The position numbers and the translations under genes were made by a program. From Chloroflexota bacterium (GTDB lineage: Bacteria > Chloroflexota > Anaerolineae > B4-G1), in the NCBI GenBank assembly GCA_024232355.1, contig JAAEPW010001227.1:1-64000 (forward strand): a stretch of 64,000 bases of DNA, given 5' to 3'. Below, piece by piece: positions 33,562 to 42,596 of this stretch. Position 1 is the stretch's first letter. Each line of letters opens with the position of its first letter. The notes beneath the pieces are model-generated. The model was not told the DNA's origin and made no database searches. It saw only the letters and a list, made by a program, of their open reading frames with translations.

Positions 33562-34632
33562 ATGTCATTACGAGAGCGGGGTATTGAACATAAAAAACTT
33601 GATGATACGCTTGTCGCTACGAAACGTTTCAATCTCAAGGACCGGAAGGATATGCACAGAGTTTTGAACGAATTGACCCAAAGCATTCCCCCGGAATACA
33701 TCGCGGGTCCAGCATTTTGTATTTTTCAGTTCGTGACCAGCGTCCAGGATGGATCTGATGTCGAGGTGGGTTATCCGGTCACACAAGCTGTTGAAATGGA
33801 CGAGGTCAAGACCAGGATTCTTCCTGCGATGGAGGTTTTGTCTATCACTCATAAAGGCTCAGCCGAACGATTGAGCGAGAGTTACGGAACCCTCTATTCC
33901 TGTGCATCGGAGGAGTACGGGCTTATTTCCGGCGAGTTTTGTCGTGAAATCTATCTAGACTCGAATAACCCTCAAGGAAACGAGATCGAGGTGCAATTTG
34001 TTCTGCACAATTGGAACGCGCTATTTGCCAAGAACTTGGGCCGCGTTTTGGGTCAAGACGCAAGGCAAGATGTGATGCAGGGCAGTGATGCGCTTACCCT
34101 AGAGTCAACTGTTGAGGAACGGTTCCAGTGGGTCAAAGGCGCGATGGAGCGATTGAACAATCTGGCCGATATAGGTCAAAAGTGTGACATTGTCTCGAAT
34201 TGCGCCCACGTTTTTCCCAAGGATCAAATTGCAAAACTCGAGGCCGTTTATGAGGATACAAGAGCCAAGACAAATGATTTCTTGACGGCTGTGGATGCCG
34301 TCATCGAGTTTATGGATCAGGATCCGGGTTGGGGAGAGCGGCCTCTCCGGGAAGGTGCGGTCATTTATTCGACCAAAGCTCCACGGAATCCTCAGGGATA
34401 CGAGAACGCAAAGGATGAGGCGGAGAAGAAAAAGGCTTATTGCTTTTGCCCTCTAGTACGAAACCACTTGGAAAGAGGCATGTCGCCTACATTCTGCTAC
34501 TGTGGCGGGGGGTGGTATCGACAGCAATGGGAGGGCGCTATCGGGGAACCCGTTCAAATCGAAATTGTACAGTCAATTGTCAAGGGTGATGATGTGTGTC
34601 AATTTGCCATTCATTTGCCAATTGACTCGTAA
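33562..34632 (+). CDS. GyrI-like effector-binding protein with Cys-rich C-terminal domain
   Basis: Start chosen is the ATG at 33562 after AAGGGGTGA (356 residues); earlier ATG and TTG codons at 33523, 33541 and 33559 are possible. A TATAAT at 33514-33519 supports a start downstream of about 33526. Residues about 40-160 resemble the GyrI/AraC effector-binding fold (DVEVGYPV, PAMEVLSITHKGSAERL). The C-terminal third has cysteines in AYCFCPLVRNHL and SPTFCYCGGGWY and ends in a strand-rich region like V4R or amino-acid hydrolase accessory domains. There is no DNA-binding domain. It may bind a small hydrophobic ligand or metal; I cannot name a function. Confidence 0.65.
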   Translation: MSLRERGIEHKKLDDTLVATKRFNLKDRKDMHRVLNELTQSIPPEYIAGPAFCIFQFVTSVQDGSDVEVGYPVTQAVEMDEVKTRILPAMEVLSITHKGSAERLSESYGTLYSCASEEYGLISGEFCREIYLDSNNPQGNEIEVQFVLHNWNALFAKNLGRVLGQDARQDVMQGSDALTLESTVEERFQWVKGAMERLNNLADIGQKCDIVSNCAHVFPKDQIAKLEAVYEDTRAKTNDFLTAVDAVIEFMDQDPGWGERPLREGAVIYSTKAPRNPQGYENAKDEAEKKKAYCFCPLVRNHLERGMSPTFCYCGGGWYRQQWEGAIGEPVQIEIVQSIVKGDDVCQFAIHLPIDS

Positions 34633-34646
34633 ATCTAAAGTATGCC

Positions 34647-35873
34647 CTAATCATTTGTCACACTTTGGCCTTGTATTTCGATACTCACGATCTCTGGACG
34701 GCACAAGAAACGTGCTCTGGGCATACCGCGACCCTCGAATCCAATGCCACGGCTGATGTACATCGTGGTGCCATCTTTTTCGGATAGGCCGGAAACATAT
34801 TGTTTGCCGTATATCGAACCGGTGACGATAGCGCCGTAAAACGGCAAGCGAAGTTGTCCACCGTGCGTGTGCCCACCAAGATATAAATCTATTTGGTGCT
34901 CTGCTGCCTCCAAGATGAGATCAGGCGAATGGTAGAGCAGTAGGGTAAAATCATCTTTTGGGACGCCGTCCATTGCTTGCGTCAGCCGTGCTCTGTCCAG
35001 TTCTTGTTGATGGCTGCATGCGGCTCCCACCAGTGTGATTGACTGTCCATGCACGTTCACGGTCACCGCCTCTTGCTCCAGCCACACAACGTCTGTTCCT
35101 TTCACTAGCCAATCCATAGACTCTAACGTAGGTTCTACCGATCCGCGCACGGCATAGATGCCATAGGGCGCGTCGAGTTGTCGCACAAACCGGCGAAAGT
35201 GGGCAGCAGATGCAGGGTCGGAGAGGCGCGAGAGGTTCAAATAGTCTCCGGTGAGCACAATGATGTCGGGCTGGAGCGCGTTGACCTTTTGAATGACCTG
35301 TATCTCACGGAAACTGGTGCGTTCGATGTGAATGTCGGAAAGATGCACCACGCGAACCGGCGGCGCATCTGGGTCCAGGTCGGTGGATGCCAGTGATACT
35401 TTTGTCGTTTCTACCATCAAAGGTTCCACGATATAAGCATTTATCTGTACCGCACTAAAGCCCAGATTGGTGATCAGAAAGAGGATGATCGCAGATCGGG
35501 GCTTTGTAGTTGCTTCTCGACGTCGTCCTCGCCAGAGAGTCAGTACCATCACTGCCACTAGTCCCCAAAAGATGAGCAGACGTACAAAGATGCTGGTGAT
35601 CAGTGGGGGGATGATTTCTGTTGAGAAAGATAGACGTAGATGCGGCAATATCCACAACAGTGCCCAGTCGACCAGGCAGAACAGTAAAAAAATCAACACC
35701 AATGGTAATCCTTCTGTTGTGCGAGTGCGTGTTTTGTCATGTCGTCTCACCAAAACCGACGTGCATGCTTCGGCGACGATTCCAACCATGCCGAGCATGG
35801 TTGTGCCAATCATAATTTCGGTGATGCTGCGTGACATCAAAAACACCATAGACTGCCTTACCCAGATTGTCAT
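34647..35873 (-). CDS. Membrane-anchored calcineurin-like metallophosphoesterase
   Basis: A 408-residue protein with about four N-terminal membrane helices (to about residue 150) and a phosphoesterase domain like YkuE/YaeI. Metal motifs seen are HLSDIH, LTGDYLN, LLYHSPD and GGHTHGG. The usual GNHD motif is replaced by RGSVE, so the bridging Asn and the catalytic His are missing. GAGGAG precedes the ATG. Relatives cleave UDP-diacylglucosamine or phospholipid-type substrates at the membrane. Whether this enzyme remains active is open. Confidence 0.83.
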   Translation of the reverse strand: MTIWVRQSMVFLMSRSITEIMIGTTMLGMVGIVAEACTSVLVRRHDKTRTRTTEGLPLVLIFLLFCLVDWALLWILPHLRLSFSTEIIPPLITSIFVRLLIFWGLVAVMVLTLWRGRRREATTKPRSAIILFLITNLGFSAVQINAYIVEPLMVETTKVSLASTDLDPDAPPVRVVHLSDIHIERTSFREIQVIQKVNALQPDIIVLTGDYLNLSRLSDPASAAHFRRFVRQLDAPYGIYAVRGSVEPTLESMDWLVKGTDVVWLEQEAVTVNVHGQSITLVGAACSHQQELDRARLTQAMDGVPKDDFTLLLYHSPDLILEAAEHQIDLYLGGHTHGGQLRLPFYGAIVTGSIYGKQYVSGLSEKDGTTMYISRGIGFEGRGMPRARFLCRPEIVSIEIQGQSVTND

Positions 35874-35902
35874 ACTTTCTCCTCTTGTGCTGAATTGGTA
35901 CT

Positions 35903-35931
35903 ATTATAATACAAAGTGATTACCACGTCAT
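35903..35931 (-). promoter_or_regulatory. Promoter of the metallophosphoesterase gene
   Basis: On the minus strand ATGACG (35926-35931) and TATAAT (35903-35908) are 17 bases apart, giving a leader of about 25 bases to the ATG at 35873. Confidence 0.6.
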
Positions 35932-35974
35932 GGGTATACCCTGAGCTATTTCTGAGCAATGGCTGAGAGCAGAT

Positions 35975-36003
35975 TTGCCCTATCGACAAAATTCCACTAT
36001 ACT
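35975..36003 (+). promoter_or_regulatory. Promoter of the SH3-domain protein gene
   Basis: TTGCCC (35975-35980) and TATACT (35998-36003) are 17 bases apart. A strong AAGGAGGTAAA ribosome site precedes the ATG at 36054. Confidence 0.65.
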
Positions 36004-36053
36004 ATGTTCGCAGTTGGAAAAACCTAGATGCCAAAAATCAAGGAGGTAAAGTA

Positions 36054-37121
36054 ATGGCGGGAAAAAAGTTCAAGGTCAATTGGTCGGGTGGTCTCAAGAT
36101 GCGCACAGAGCCAGAGCCGACAAACAGAACGTTCACCGGCTTTCGGGTGCCTCACGGTACGGTGGTGGACGCGATCGGAGAGCCACACCAATACGATGAT
36201 CAATTTACGTTTCAAAAAGTGCATACACCAGATGGGAAGGAGGGGTGGCTTACCTATCGAGATGGCGCGACTAGCTATTTAGATTTGGTCGAGGTCAAGG
36301 AGGAAAAAGTAGTACAGCCACCGCCCGAGCCGCCCGCACAACCCGAACCGCCTACACCGCAGGTCGATCCCCCGAAACAACCAACGGTTGGAGCGCTGCC
36401 CGATTTGCAATACGGTCAGGGCCCTGCTGATCAGTATGACAAGGATAACCCTGTGCGACCGCCGGGTAAGCACGCCGACAAAAATATAAACCTGCGCGGC
36501 TATGTTGCCAGCACAGCCAGCTTTAAGCGCGAGTTGGTCAACTATGGCTCGGATGATCCAACACAACCACCGCAATTTGCCACACTGTTTGATCCTCCAC
36601 GCGTTCCACCATTTAGCAATTTTTACCAGATACGCAATTGGAATTGGGGCCGTTCACCTGAACCTGGCAAGCGTGGTGACCCCAGCACGAAATGGCCCGC
36701 TAGTGTGTTGGGCCTGCAAGTGTCGCCAGGTGAGGTCTTGCATGTACCTACGTCCGGTTATGATATCGGAGGCGGGATGGAAGTTGTCGTGATCTATGCG
36801 GATGAGGTAACCATTGCCCTCAAGTACACGCGTGATGATAGCTCTGCCAGAGGGTACACCGTACACGTCGGAAAAATCAGCATTGCTCCCAACCTGCTGG
36901 CGCTGTACAAAAAATTGGATGATCCTAATGGCCCGCGCTACAAGTATCCGAATAAATCATACGATCTTCCCTCTTTGCCTGCGGGTCAACCTTTTGGTAC
37001 GGCCAAGGGCACGGAAATCGTCGTATCGATTGTGGATACGGGCACATTTATGGACACGCGTTCGTGCGACGAGTGGTGGCAAATTCGGCCTGGTTACACG
37101 GGCTCTTGTCCTCGCGCCTGA
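36054..37121 (+). CDS. SH3-like domain protein with Pro-rich linker and unknown C-terminal domain
   Basis: A 355-residue protein with no signal peptide. Residues about 3-85 form a bacterial SH3-like module (GLKMRTEPEP, HGTVVDAIGE, WLTYRDG). A linker of Pro-Pro-Glu-Pro repeats (about 85-110) follows. The remainder is about 240 residues, rich in Pro and aromatic residues, and contains a second beta-rich region (VLGLQVSPGEVLHVPTSGYDIGGG) and a C-terminal WWQIRPGYTGSC. I do not recognise this domain. The strong promoter and ribosome site suggest high expression. It stands alone between divergent and downstream genes. Confidence 0.65.
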   Translation: MAGKKFKVNWSGGLKMRTEPEPTNRTFTGFRVPHGTVVDAIGEPHQYDDQFTFQKVHTPDGKEGWLTYRDGATSYLDLVEVKEEKVVQPPPEPPAQPEPPTPQVDPPKQPTVGALPDLQYGQGPADQYDKDNPVRPPGKHADKNINLRGYVASTASFKRELVNYGSDDPTQPPQFATLFDPPRVPPFSNFYQIRNWNWGRSPEPGKRGDPSTKWPASVLGLQVSPGEVLHVPTSGYDIGGGMEVVVIYADEVTIALKYTRDDSSARGYTVHVGKISIAPNLLALYKKLDDPNGPRYKYPNKSYDLPSLPAGQPFGTAKGTEIVVSIVDTGTFMDTRSCDEWWQIRPGYTGSCPRA

Positions 37122-37180
37122 TGAACCCGAGTAGCGAAACAAGATACTGAGCGTACGCCGCTAGTTTGCACAACCGAAAA

Positions 37181-37216
37181 ACAGACCCCAAGGATTTTGA
37201 TATCCTTGGGGTCTGT
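37181..37216 (+). terminator. 15-bp hairpin after the SH3 protein gene
   Basis: ACAGACCCCAAGGAT (37181-37195) pairs perfectly with ATCCTTGGGGTCTGT (37202-37216) around TTTGAT. No strong T-run follows on the plus strand. It probably ends or stabilises the SH3 gene transcript before the next promoter. Confidence 0.7.
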
Positions 37217-37260
37217 AACACTATTTCGCCAATACGTGAGTGATTTTATCTCATGGGTGT

Positions 37261-37289
37261 TTGGAATTATCTCTGCTGTGTGCTATAAT
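37261..37289 (+). promoter_or_regulatory. Extended -10 promoter of the sensor kinase gene
   Basis: TTGGAA (37261-37266) and TATAAT (37284-37289) are 17 bases apart, with TGC before the -10 box. The leader is about 38 bases. Confidence 0.75.
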
Positions 37290-37334
37290 TTAATAGATAA
37301 ACAAAGCCTCTTATTTCTAAGGAAAGGGTAGCAT

Positions 37335-40300
37335 ATGCTTGGTGAGTTTCAAGTTTGGGTGTCTTGGGGAAGGTGGGCTTTCCTTGGACCTAAACCCTGG
37401 GAATATATTCTGTTGCTGGCCTATGTGTTGGTGGTACTTTTTATTCTTTTTCGCCATCGGGAAGATTTTATCAGACTGGATTGGCAACGTTGGTTATTGC
37501 TGGCCGGCCTTTTGATCCTCCCTCTGTTAACCAATCATTTATTTGTATTGATTTTCCCTTTGACCCGTTTGCTGCCTCCTCCGGGTGTGCCCATTTCTCC
37601 TTCTAATCCATCTGCCTCACTGCTTGGGGCTCTGCCGGTCTTTGTAGCAGGTGCATGGCTAGGCGTGGGACCTGCGTTGATGGTGAGCTTGGTCAGTGGG
37701 GTTTTGCGCGTTGGGATGGCGAACGGTGGTGTCCTTGATCCTTTTTCGCTCGCATGCGTTGGTTTTTTGCTTGGGGTATTCTTGCAACAGGATTATCGAG
37801 GCCGTTTTTCACTCATTTTGCGTCAACCCATCATTGCAGGGCCTTTGGCGGTCTTGCTCGCGTCGTTTTTGCAATTGTTCTCGGTGTTTGTTCAAGCGTC
37901 CGGTTCTGGGGTGGCAGGACTTGACTATGCGGTGACGCATACACAAGCCAACATTGGACCTGCGTTGCTGGAGATCTTGGTGGCTGCGCTGATTGTTCAA
38001 GCAGTTTATTTGGTTTTCCATAGCCTGCGACCCGTGCGGGTGGTGCGTCACTATCCACCCTATAGTCGTACTTTGAGCCGCCGGTTGCTCTTTATATTTG
38101 TGCCTTTGATCGTGATCATGACGTTTATCTTGATCTATGCTGTGACCGCCACGACTTTGGAAATGGCAGTTTCAGATGCTGTGGACGAGATGGCGCGAGA
38201 TGCCAACAGTGCGTCTGAGGATATTCCATATTTCATTCTCAACGGGCGCGGGTTGCTAGCAGATTTTGCGAATGATTTCGCTACTAGCCAAGTCCAGTGG
38301 CAGGATGATCCGACTGTGTTGGACGATCACCTAGAGGGCAATGTGCGAACGTTGGCGTTCTTTGGCCAGTTGGTTTTGTTTGACGCGACCGGGCAGCCAT
38401 TGGCCATGTACCCCGCCGAGTCGTCCGGGGGTGACCCGGACTTGACGGAACAAGAAGCAATGCTATTGGAGCATGTACTCAATAACATCGCACCTCAGAT
38501 TAGCACGGTACACCGTTCAAATAGGGATGAGATAATTCTTTCGTTTCTAGAACCGGTAGAGAGTGAGGAGAGCGGCGACCTTTTCGGAGCGTTGCTGGGA
38601 CGCATCCGGTTAGAAGTCAACCCGGTGTTGGACCGGGCGCTGGAGAGCCTTCAGTGGACCCGCTCGCGGGGCGAGGGCTTTTTTGTGCACGTAGATGGAT
38701 ACATCGTTGCTCATTCTAACCCTGACTTGCTCCTTTCTGAATGGCATGTTGTAAAGGAACGCGAGTGTATAGATACCGATTTGCCAGGTTGTGCGTACGA
38801 GAGCCGCAACCCCAAGGACGCTACGCGTGAGTTGGTCTATTACTTGCCTGTGGAAGGCTATCCGTGGGCGGTTGTAATTCGTCTTCCCTATGAGGTTGTG
38901 CTGGAGCAAGCGACTCAAATTGCGGGTCCTTTGCTTTTTTTGCAGGTCTTGTTGGGAGGAGGTTTGGTGATCGTTATCCCCCTGGTCACTCGGTTGGTGA
39001 CCCGTCCGCTCACCCAGTTGGCTACTGCTGCCGATCGTATTGCCGAAGGCGATTTGAGAAGAGTGGTCCAAGTGCCGGGTGAAGACGAAGTAGCCCGGGT
39101 GGGGGATGCGTTTGAAGGTATGCGCGTGCGGCTCAAGGACCGGTTGGATGACCTTTCGTTGTTGCTTCAGATCAGCCAGGCGGTTTCGGCGACGTTAGAG
39201 TTGCCCAAGGGGATGCCGTACATTCTGGAAGGTTCGCTCAAGTCGACTAATGCCCAGGTGGCTCGGGTTGTTCTTCTTTCGGCCACTGGCGCTCCGCAGA
39301 TGGTGATGGCACGCGGAAACCCACGTGAGGGCTTGGGAGCGCTTGATCGTGTGCTGGCTGGGGCAGCCAGGGACGTCGATACCCCCTTGGTTGTGGAGAA
39401 TCTGGCACGGGCTAGAACTCTGGCCGAGTCAGAGACGTTGGAAGGGCCGATCAAGGCCGTTATTGCTCTGCCTGTGCGCTCCAAGGACCAAGTGCCGGCC
39501 GTAATGTGGGTGGGATATGATCAGGCTCGCCAGTTTGAGGCGTCAGAGATCGACATGCTCTCTACATTGGCCAGCCAAACAGCGGTCCTGGTCGAAAATG
39601 CCCGTTTGTTCCAGGCAGCAGAAGGTGGGCGACGTCGATTGGCCGCTATCTTGTCCAGCACCACTGACGCCGTTTTGGTAACCGATCGCGACGATCGTGT
39701 TTTGTTGGTCAACCCGGCTGTCGAGCACGCTTTTGGTATTTCGGCTGACGAGGTTGCGGGTCAAAAGGTGAGCGAGGCTGGGTTGGAATCTGGGCTGCTG
39801 AGTGTCTTTGAAAAGCCTTTGTCTTTTAGTGAAAATGAGGCGTTGACTGAGGAGGTTCCTCTGCCCGATGGTCGGACGTTGTATGCCAGTGTTTCGACTA
39901 TTTTGAGTGCCGATGGCGAGCGAATTGGGCGCGTGGTCGTGATGCGCGACATTACGCACTTTAAGGAACTGGATGAACTAAAGTCCGAATTCGTGGCGAC
40001 GGTTTCGCACGATTTGCGCGCACCACTGACATTTATGCGTGGTTATACGACCATGTTGCCGATGGTGGGCGAACTCAGCGAAAAACAGCAAGAGTACGTT
40101 GAAAAGATATTGCACGGTGTTGGGCAAATGAGCAATCTGATTGACGATTTGCTCGATCTGGGACGCATCGAGGCTGGTGTGGGACTGGAGCGCAAGCCGT
40201 GTCATCTAGGTGTGATCATGGTCGAGGCTGTGGATGGTATGCGAGCCCGAGCCGCTGCCAAGGGTCTGACCTTGCGGCTGGAACCAGCCGAGGGAGGTGC

Positions 40301-40679
40301 CATAATCTCGGGCGACGCGACTTTGCTGCGACAATCGATCACGAATTTGGTGGATAATGCGATCAAATATACCCTCAGTGGTGGTATTATAACGGTGGGA
40401 CTATCGGTGCGCGACAAACAAGCAATAGTCCGCGTGACCGATACCGGCATTGGCATCGCGCCAGAAGATCACGTGCGTTTGTTTGAGAAATTCCACCGCG
40501 TCAAGCGGCGTGACACGGCGCACATACAGGGGACTGGCCTGGGATTGGCGATTGTTAAATCCATCGTCGAACGGCACGGCGGAAGGGTGTGGGTAGATAG
40601 CGAGTTGGAGCAGGGAAGCACGTTCTACATCGGTTTGCCTATGGGGACAGAGATGCCGGAGGAAAAAGCTCCGCGATAA
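37335..40679 (+). CDS. Large membrane sensor histidine kinase (multi-TM, dCache-like, HAMP, GAF, PAS)
   Basis: A 1114-residue sensor kinase. The N-terminus holds about six hydrophobic helices (to about residue 230), then another helix near 250-275. An extracytoplasmic Cache-like region (about 280-520) and a further helix lead to HAMP (about 550-600), then GAF (about 620-760) and PAS (about 765-885). The kinase core follows: His892 in VSHDLRAPLTF, N-box NLVDNAIKYT, DTGIGIAPED and GTGLGLAIVKS. It lacks a receiver domain and has no adjacent response regulator; the orphan NarL-type regulator at 53889 is a candidate but far away. A clear terminator follows. Confidence 0.9.
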   Translation: MLGEFQVWVSWGRWAFLGPKPWEYILLLAYVLVVLFILFRHREDFIRLDWQRWLLLAGLLILPLLTNHLFVLIFPLTRLLPPPGVPISPSNPSASLLGALPVFVAGAWLGVGPALMVSLVSGVLRVGMANGGVLDPFSLACVGFLLGVFLQQDYRGRFSLILRQPIIAGPLAVLLASFLQLFSVFVQASGSGVAGLDYAVTHTQANIGPALLEILVAALIVQAVYLVFHSLRPVRVVRHYPPYSRTLSRRLLFIFVPLIVIMTFILIYAVTATTLEMAVSDAVDEMARDANSASEDIPYFILNGRGLLADFANDFATSQVQWQDDPTVLDDHLEGNVRTLAFFGQLVLFDATGQPLAMYPAESSGGDPDLTEQEAMLLEHVLNNIAPQISTVHRSNRDEIILSFLEPVESEESGDLFGALLGRIRLEVNPVLDRALESLQWTRSRGEGFFVHVDGYIVAHSNPDLLLSEWHVVKERECIDTDLPGCAYESRNPKDATRELVYYLPVEGYPWAVVIRLPYEVVLEQATQIAGPLLFLQVLLGGGLVIVIPLVTRLVTRPLTQLATAADRIAEGDLRRVVQVPGEDEVARVGDAFEGMRVRLKDRLDDLSLLLQISQAVSATLELPKGMPYILEGSLKSTNAQVARVVLLSATGAPQMVMARGNPREGLGALDRVLAGAARDVDTPLVVENLARARTLAESETLEGPIKAVIALPVRSKDQVPAVMWVGYDQARQFEASEIDMLSTLASQTAVLVENARLFQAAEGGRRRLAAILSSTTDAVLVTDRDDRVLLVNPAVEHAFGISADEVAGQKVSEAGLESGLLSVFEKPLSFSENEALTEEVPLPDGRTLYASVSTILSADGERIGRVVVMRDITHFKELDELKSEFVATVSHDLRAPLTFMRGYTTMLPMVGELSEKQQEYVEKILHGVGQMSNLIDDLLDLGRIEAGVGLERKPCHLGVIMVEAVDGMRARAAAKGLTLRLEPAEGGAIISGDATLLRQSITNLVDNAIKYTLSGGIITVGLSVRDKQAIVRVTDTGIGIAPEDHVRLFEKFHRVKRRDTAHIQGTGLGLAIVKSIVERHGGRVWVDSELEQGSTFYIGLPMGTEMPEEKAPR

Positions 40680-40709
40680 ACTGGAGTAACGGTGTGGTGT
40701 TAATCAATT

Positions 40710-40741
40710 CAGGCTTGCCCTACAGGGCGAGCCTGTTTTTT
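40710..40741 (+). terminator. Rho-independent terminator of the sensor kinase gene
   Basis: An 11-bp G/C-rich stem (40710-40720 with 40725-40735, one G-T pair) with loop TACA is followed by six T residues. It ends the plus-strand kinase gene and lies just past the end of the convergent M14 gene. Confidence 0.9.
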
Positions 40742-40753
40742 GTCAAATGTCTT

Positions 40754-42562
40754 TTATTCGGCTTGTTCTTCACCGTCTAGCCCAAAGCCCATCAAAAGTT
40801 CGCTCAAGACGCGCTGATGTGTCGCCAATGTGCTCTCATACTTGCCATCGGGAACGGTGTCTGGCAGGTTGTGGTCGGGCAGCTCGACGTCGGCGGCCCA
40901 GATGCCGTTGACGTCGCACCAGTGAATCAACTCGCCTGTGAACGTGTGCTCGCTGGGCCAAAAAGGCAGATAGACATAGTCCGCGAGTTTGGCCACGTAC
41001 TGGGCCAGTTGGTCAGCTTGGGGACCCGGAATGCCAGATGTGGTGTATCCCGGTTGTACACCTCCGTCGGGCGGGTAGGCCGCGTGGTAGGATAGCAGCC
41101 ATATCTCTTGTGCTGCTGACCGGACGTCCAGCAGCCAGAGGCTGACCGCTTGCACCTCTGGCTCGGACCCTGGCGCGGTGCCGCCAGACCCAGCAAGAAC
41201 GCCACTGGTACGGGCGGCGTCGGTCTGCCAATCGTCGGTGGGCCAATTGCGGTTGAGGTCCACGAGATTTGCATTTTGGCGCGTGTGGGTTGCCAAACCA
41301 TCGGGATTGATCGTCGACACAAAATAGAGCGTAAACATGGTTGGAACCAATTCCGGCGCGTTGGTGTACTGCTCCATCAAGCTGCGCACGAGCGTGCTTG
41401 TGTTTGCTTCGTCACCGTGGATGCTGCCCATAATGACCAGTACGATTTCATTGCCGTTCCCCACTTGGGTCACCGTTATGGGGCGACCCTGTACAGAAAA
41501 GCCGATGGTTTGTGTCTGGACAGTCCGTGCCTGTGCGTGCGGGGGCGTCCAATTAAGGAATGCCAATGTTCCTTGAAGGTTGCGTTCCCATTCAATGTCT
41601 TGGTGATTGGTCAGTTCCACCTCGATGCCCGCCAATCCCTGGACAGACATCCAATCTATCGCGTCGCCGGTGGTGATTTGACCCGGTATGTTTGCCGCGA
41701 CAGGATAGCCGGTTGCCTCCGACACGGCTATGGCCAGTTCGTAGGTGGCCGACTTTTCAGGTTCGGCCCCGTAAAATATCCGCGCCATCGCGCTATGGTA
41801 GAAAATTGCTGCCTCGACATCTCGATCCAGGATAAAATCACGCAACGCGGACGTCTCGGGTTCGGAAAAGGGGAACGCCCCGGCGTTGACCACTCGCGTG
41901 CCGTGGGTGGCTGTCGGTTGCCAATTATAGTCCCAATTGCGGTTCAGGTCTACGCCGTTGCCGTTCATCCGCGCGTATTCGCGGTCGGTGCCGATGGCAT
42001 AGCCATCGGGATTGGCACACGGGACGATGTATAGGGTGACATTGTCTGGCACCAGGGTGGGATTCTCCTGCAAGTATTTCAGAGTTTCGCTGACCAGAAT
42101 GACCGTGTTCCATTCATAGCCGCCGTGGATCGCGCCAATGATGGCGTGTACCGAGGGGCCGGTGCCAAATCGGTAAGCCAACAGTGGTCGCCCATCAAAA
42201 GACGCGCCATAGGCGAACGGCCCCTCAAAGAAAGGCAGAGGTGTCGGCGTTGGAGTTTTGGATGTGACTGTTGGTGTGGAGGGTTGAGGTGTGTCTGTCG
42301 GCAAGACGGTGCTGGTGGTTTCAGGAGTGATTGGGGTGGGGGGGAGCAGTGTGGATGTTGGTGTGAGTATAGGGTTCGGGACGGTCAGTGTCACCGTTGG
42401 TGAAAAGACAACTGGAGCAGTCAGCGTGATCTGCGCAAATGGATCGCCGGTGACAACACAACCGGTGAGCAGCCTTGTTACTGCGACGAGCGCTACTACC
42501 AGAAAGGTGGTGAAAATTAGCGCGATCCAGCGTGTTCTCTTTTTACCAGGTGCGTCAGGCAA
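40754..42562 (-). CDS. Lipoprotein with two M14 zinc-carboxypeptidase domains
   Basis: TTG at 42562, nine bases after AAGGAG, gives a 602-residue lipoprotein with lipobox LTGC and a Thr-Pro-rich tether. Two M14 domains follow (about 115-340 and 350-580). Domain two has a normal zinc site: SIHGDE, NLVDLNRNW, LSYHAAY, and a catalytic Glu region ADVELPD. Domain one has IHGGYEWN, where the His-x-x-Glu spacing is one residue longer, then GVDLNRNW and FYHSAM. M14 enzymes of this type cleave peptides or peptidoglycan stem bonds outside the cell. It follows a related single-domain gene by 34 bases. Confidence 0.85.
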   Translation of the reverse strand: MPDAPGKKRTRWIALIFTTFLVVALVAVTRLLTGCVVTGDPFAQITLTAPVVFSPTVTLTVPNPILTPTSTLLPPTPITPETTSTVLPTDTPQPSTPTVTSKTPTPTPLPFFEGPFAYGASFDGRPLLAYRFGTGPSVHAIIGAIHGGYEWNTVILVSETLKYLQENPTLVPDNVTLYIVPCANPDGYAIGTDREYARMNGNGVDLNRNWDYNWQPTATHGTRVVNAGAFPFSEPETSALRDFILDRDVEAAIFYHSAMARIFYGAEPEKSATYELAIAVSEATGYPVAANIPGQITTGDAIDWMSVQGLAGIEVELTNHQDIEWERNLQGTLAFLNWTPPHAQARTVQTQTIGFSVQGRPITVTQVGNGNEIVLVIMGSIHGDEANTSTLVRSLMEQYTNAPELVPTMFTLYFVSTINPDGLATHTRQNANLVDLNRNWPTDDWQTDAARTSGVLAGSGGTAPGSEPEVQAVSLWLLDVRSAAQEIWLLSYHAAYPPDGGVQPGYTTSGIPGPQADQLAQYVAKLADYVYLPFWPSEHTFTGELIHWCDVNGIWAADVELPDHNLPDTVPDGKYESTLATHQRVLSELLMGFGLDGEEQAE

Positions 42563-42596
42563 GGCTCATATCTCCTTGAACGATCGGAAATGGCCA

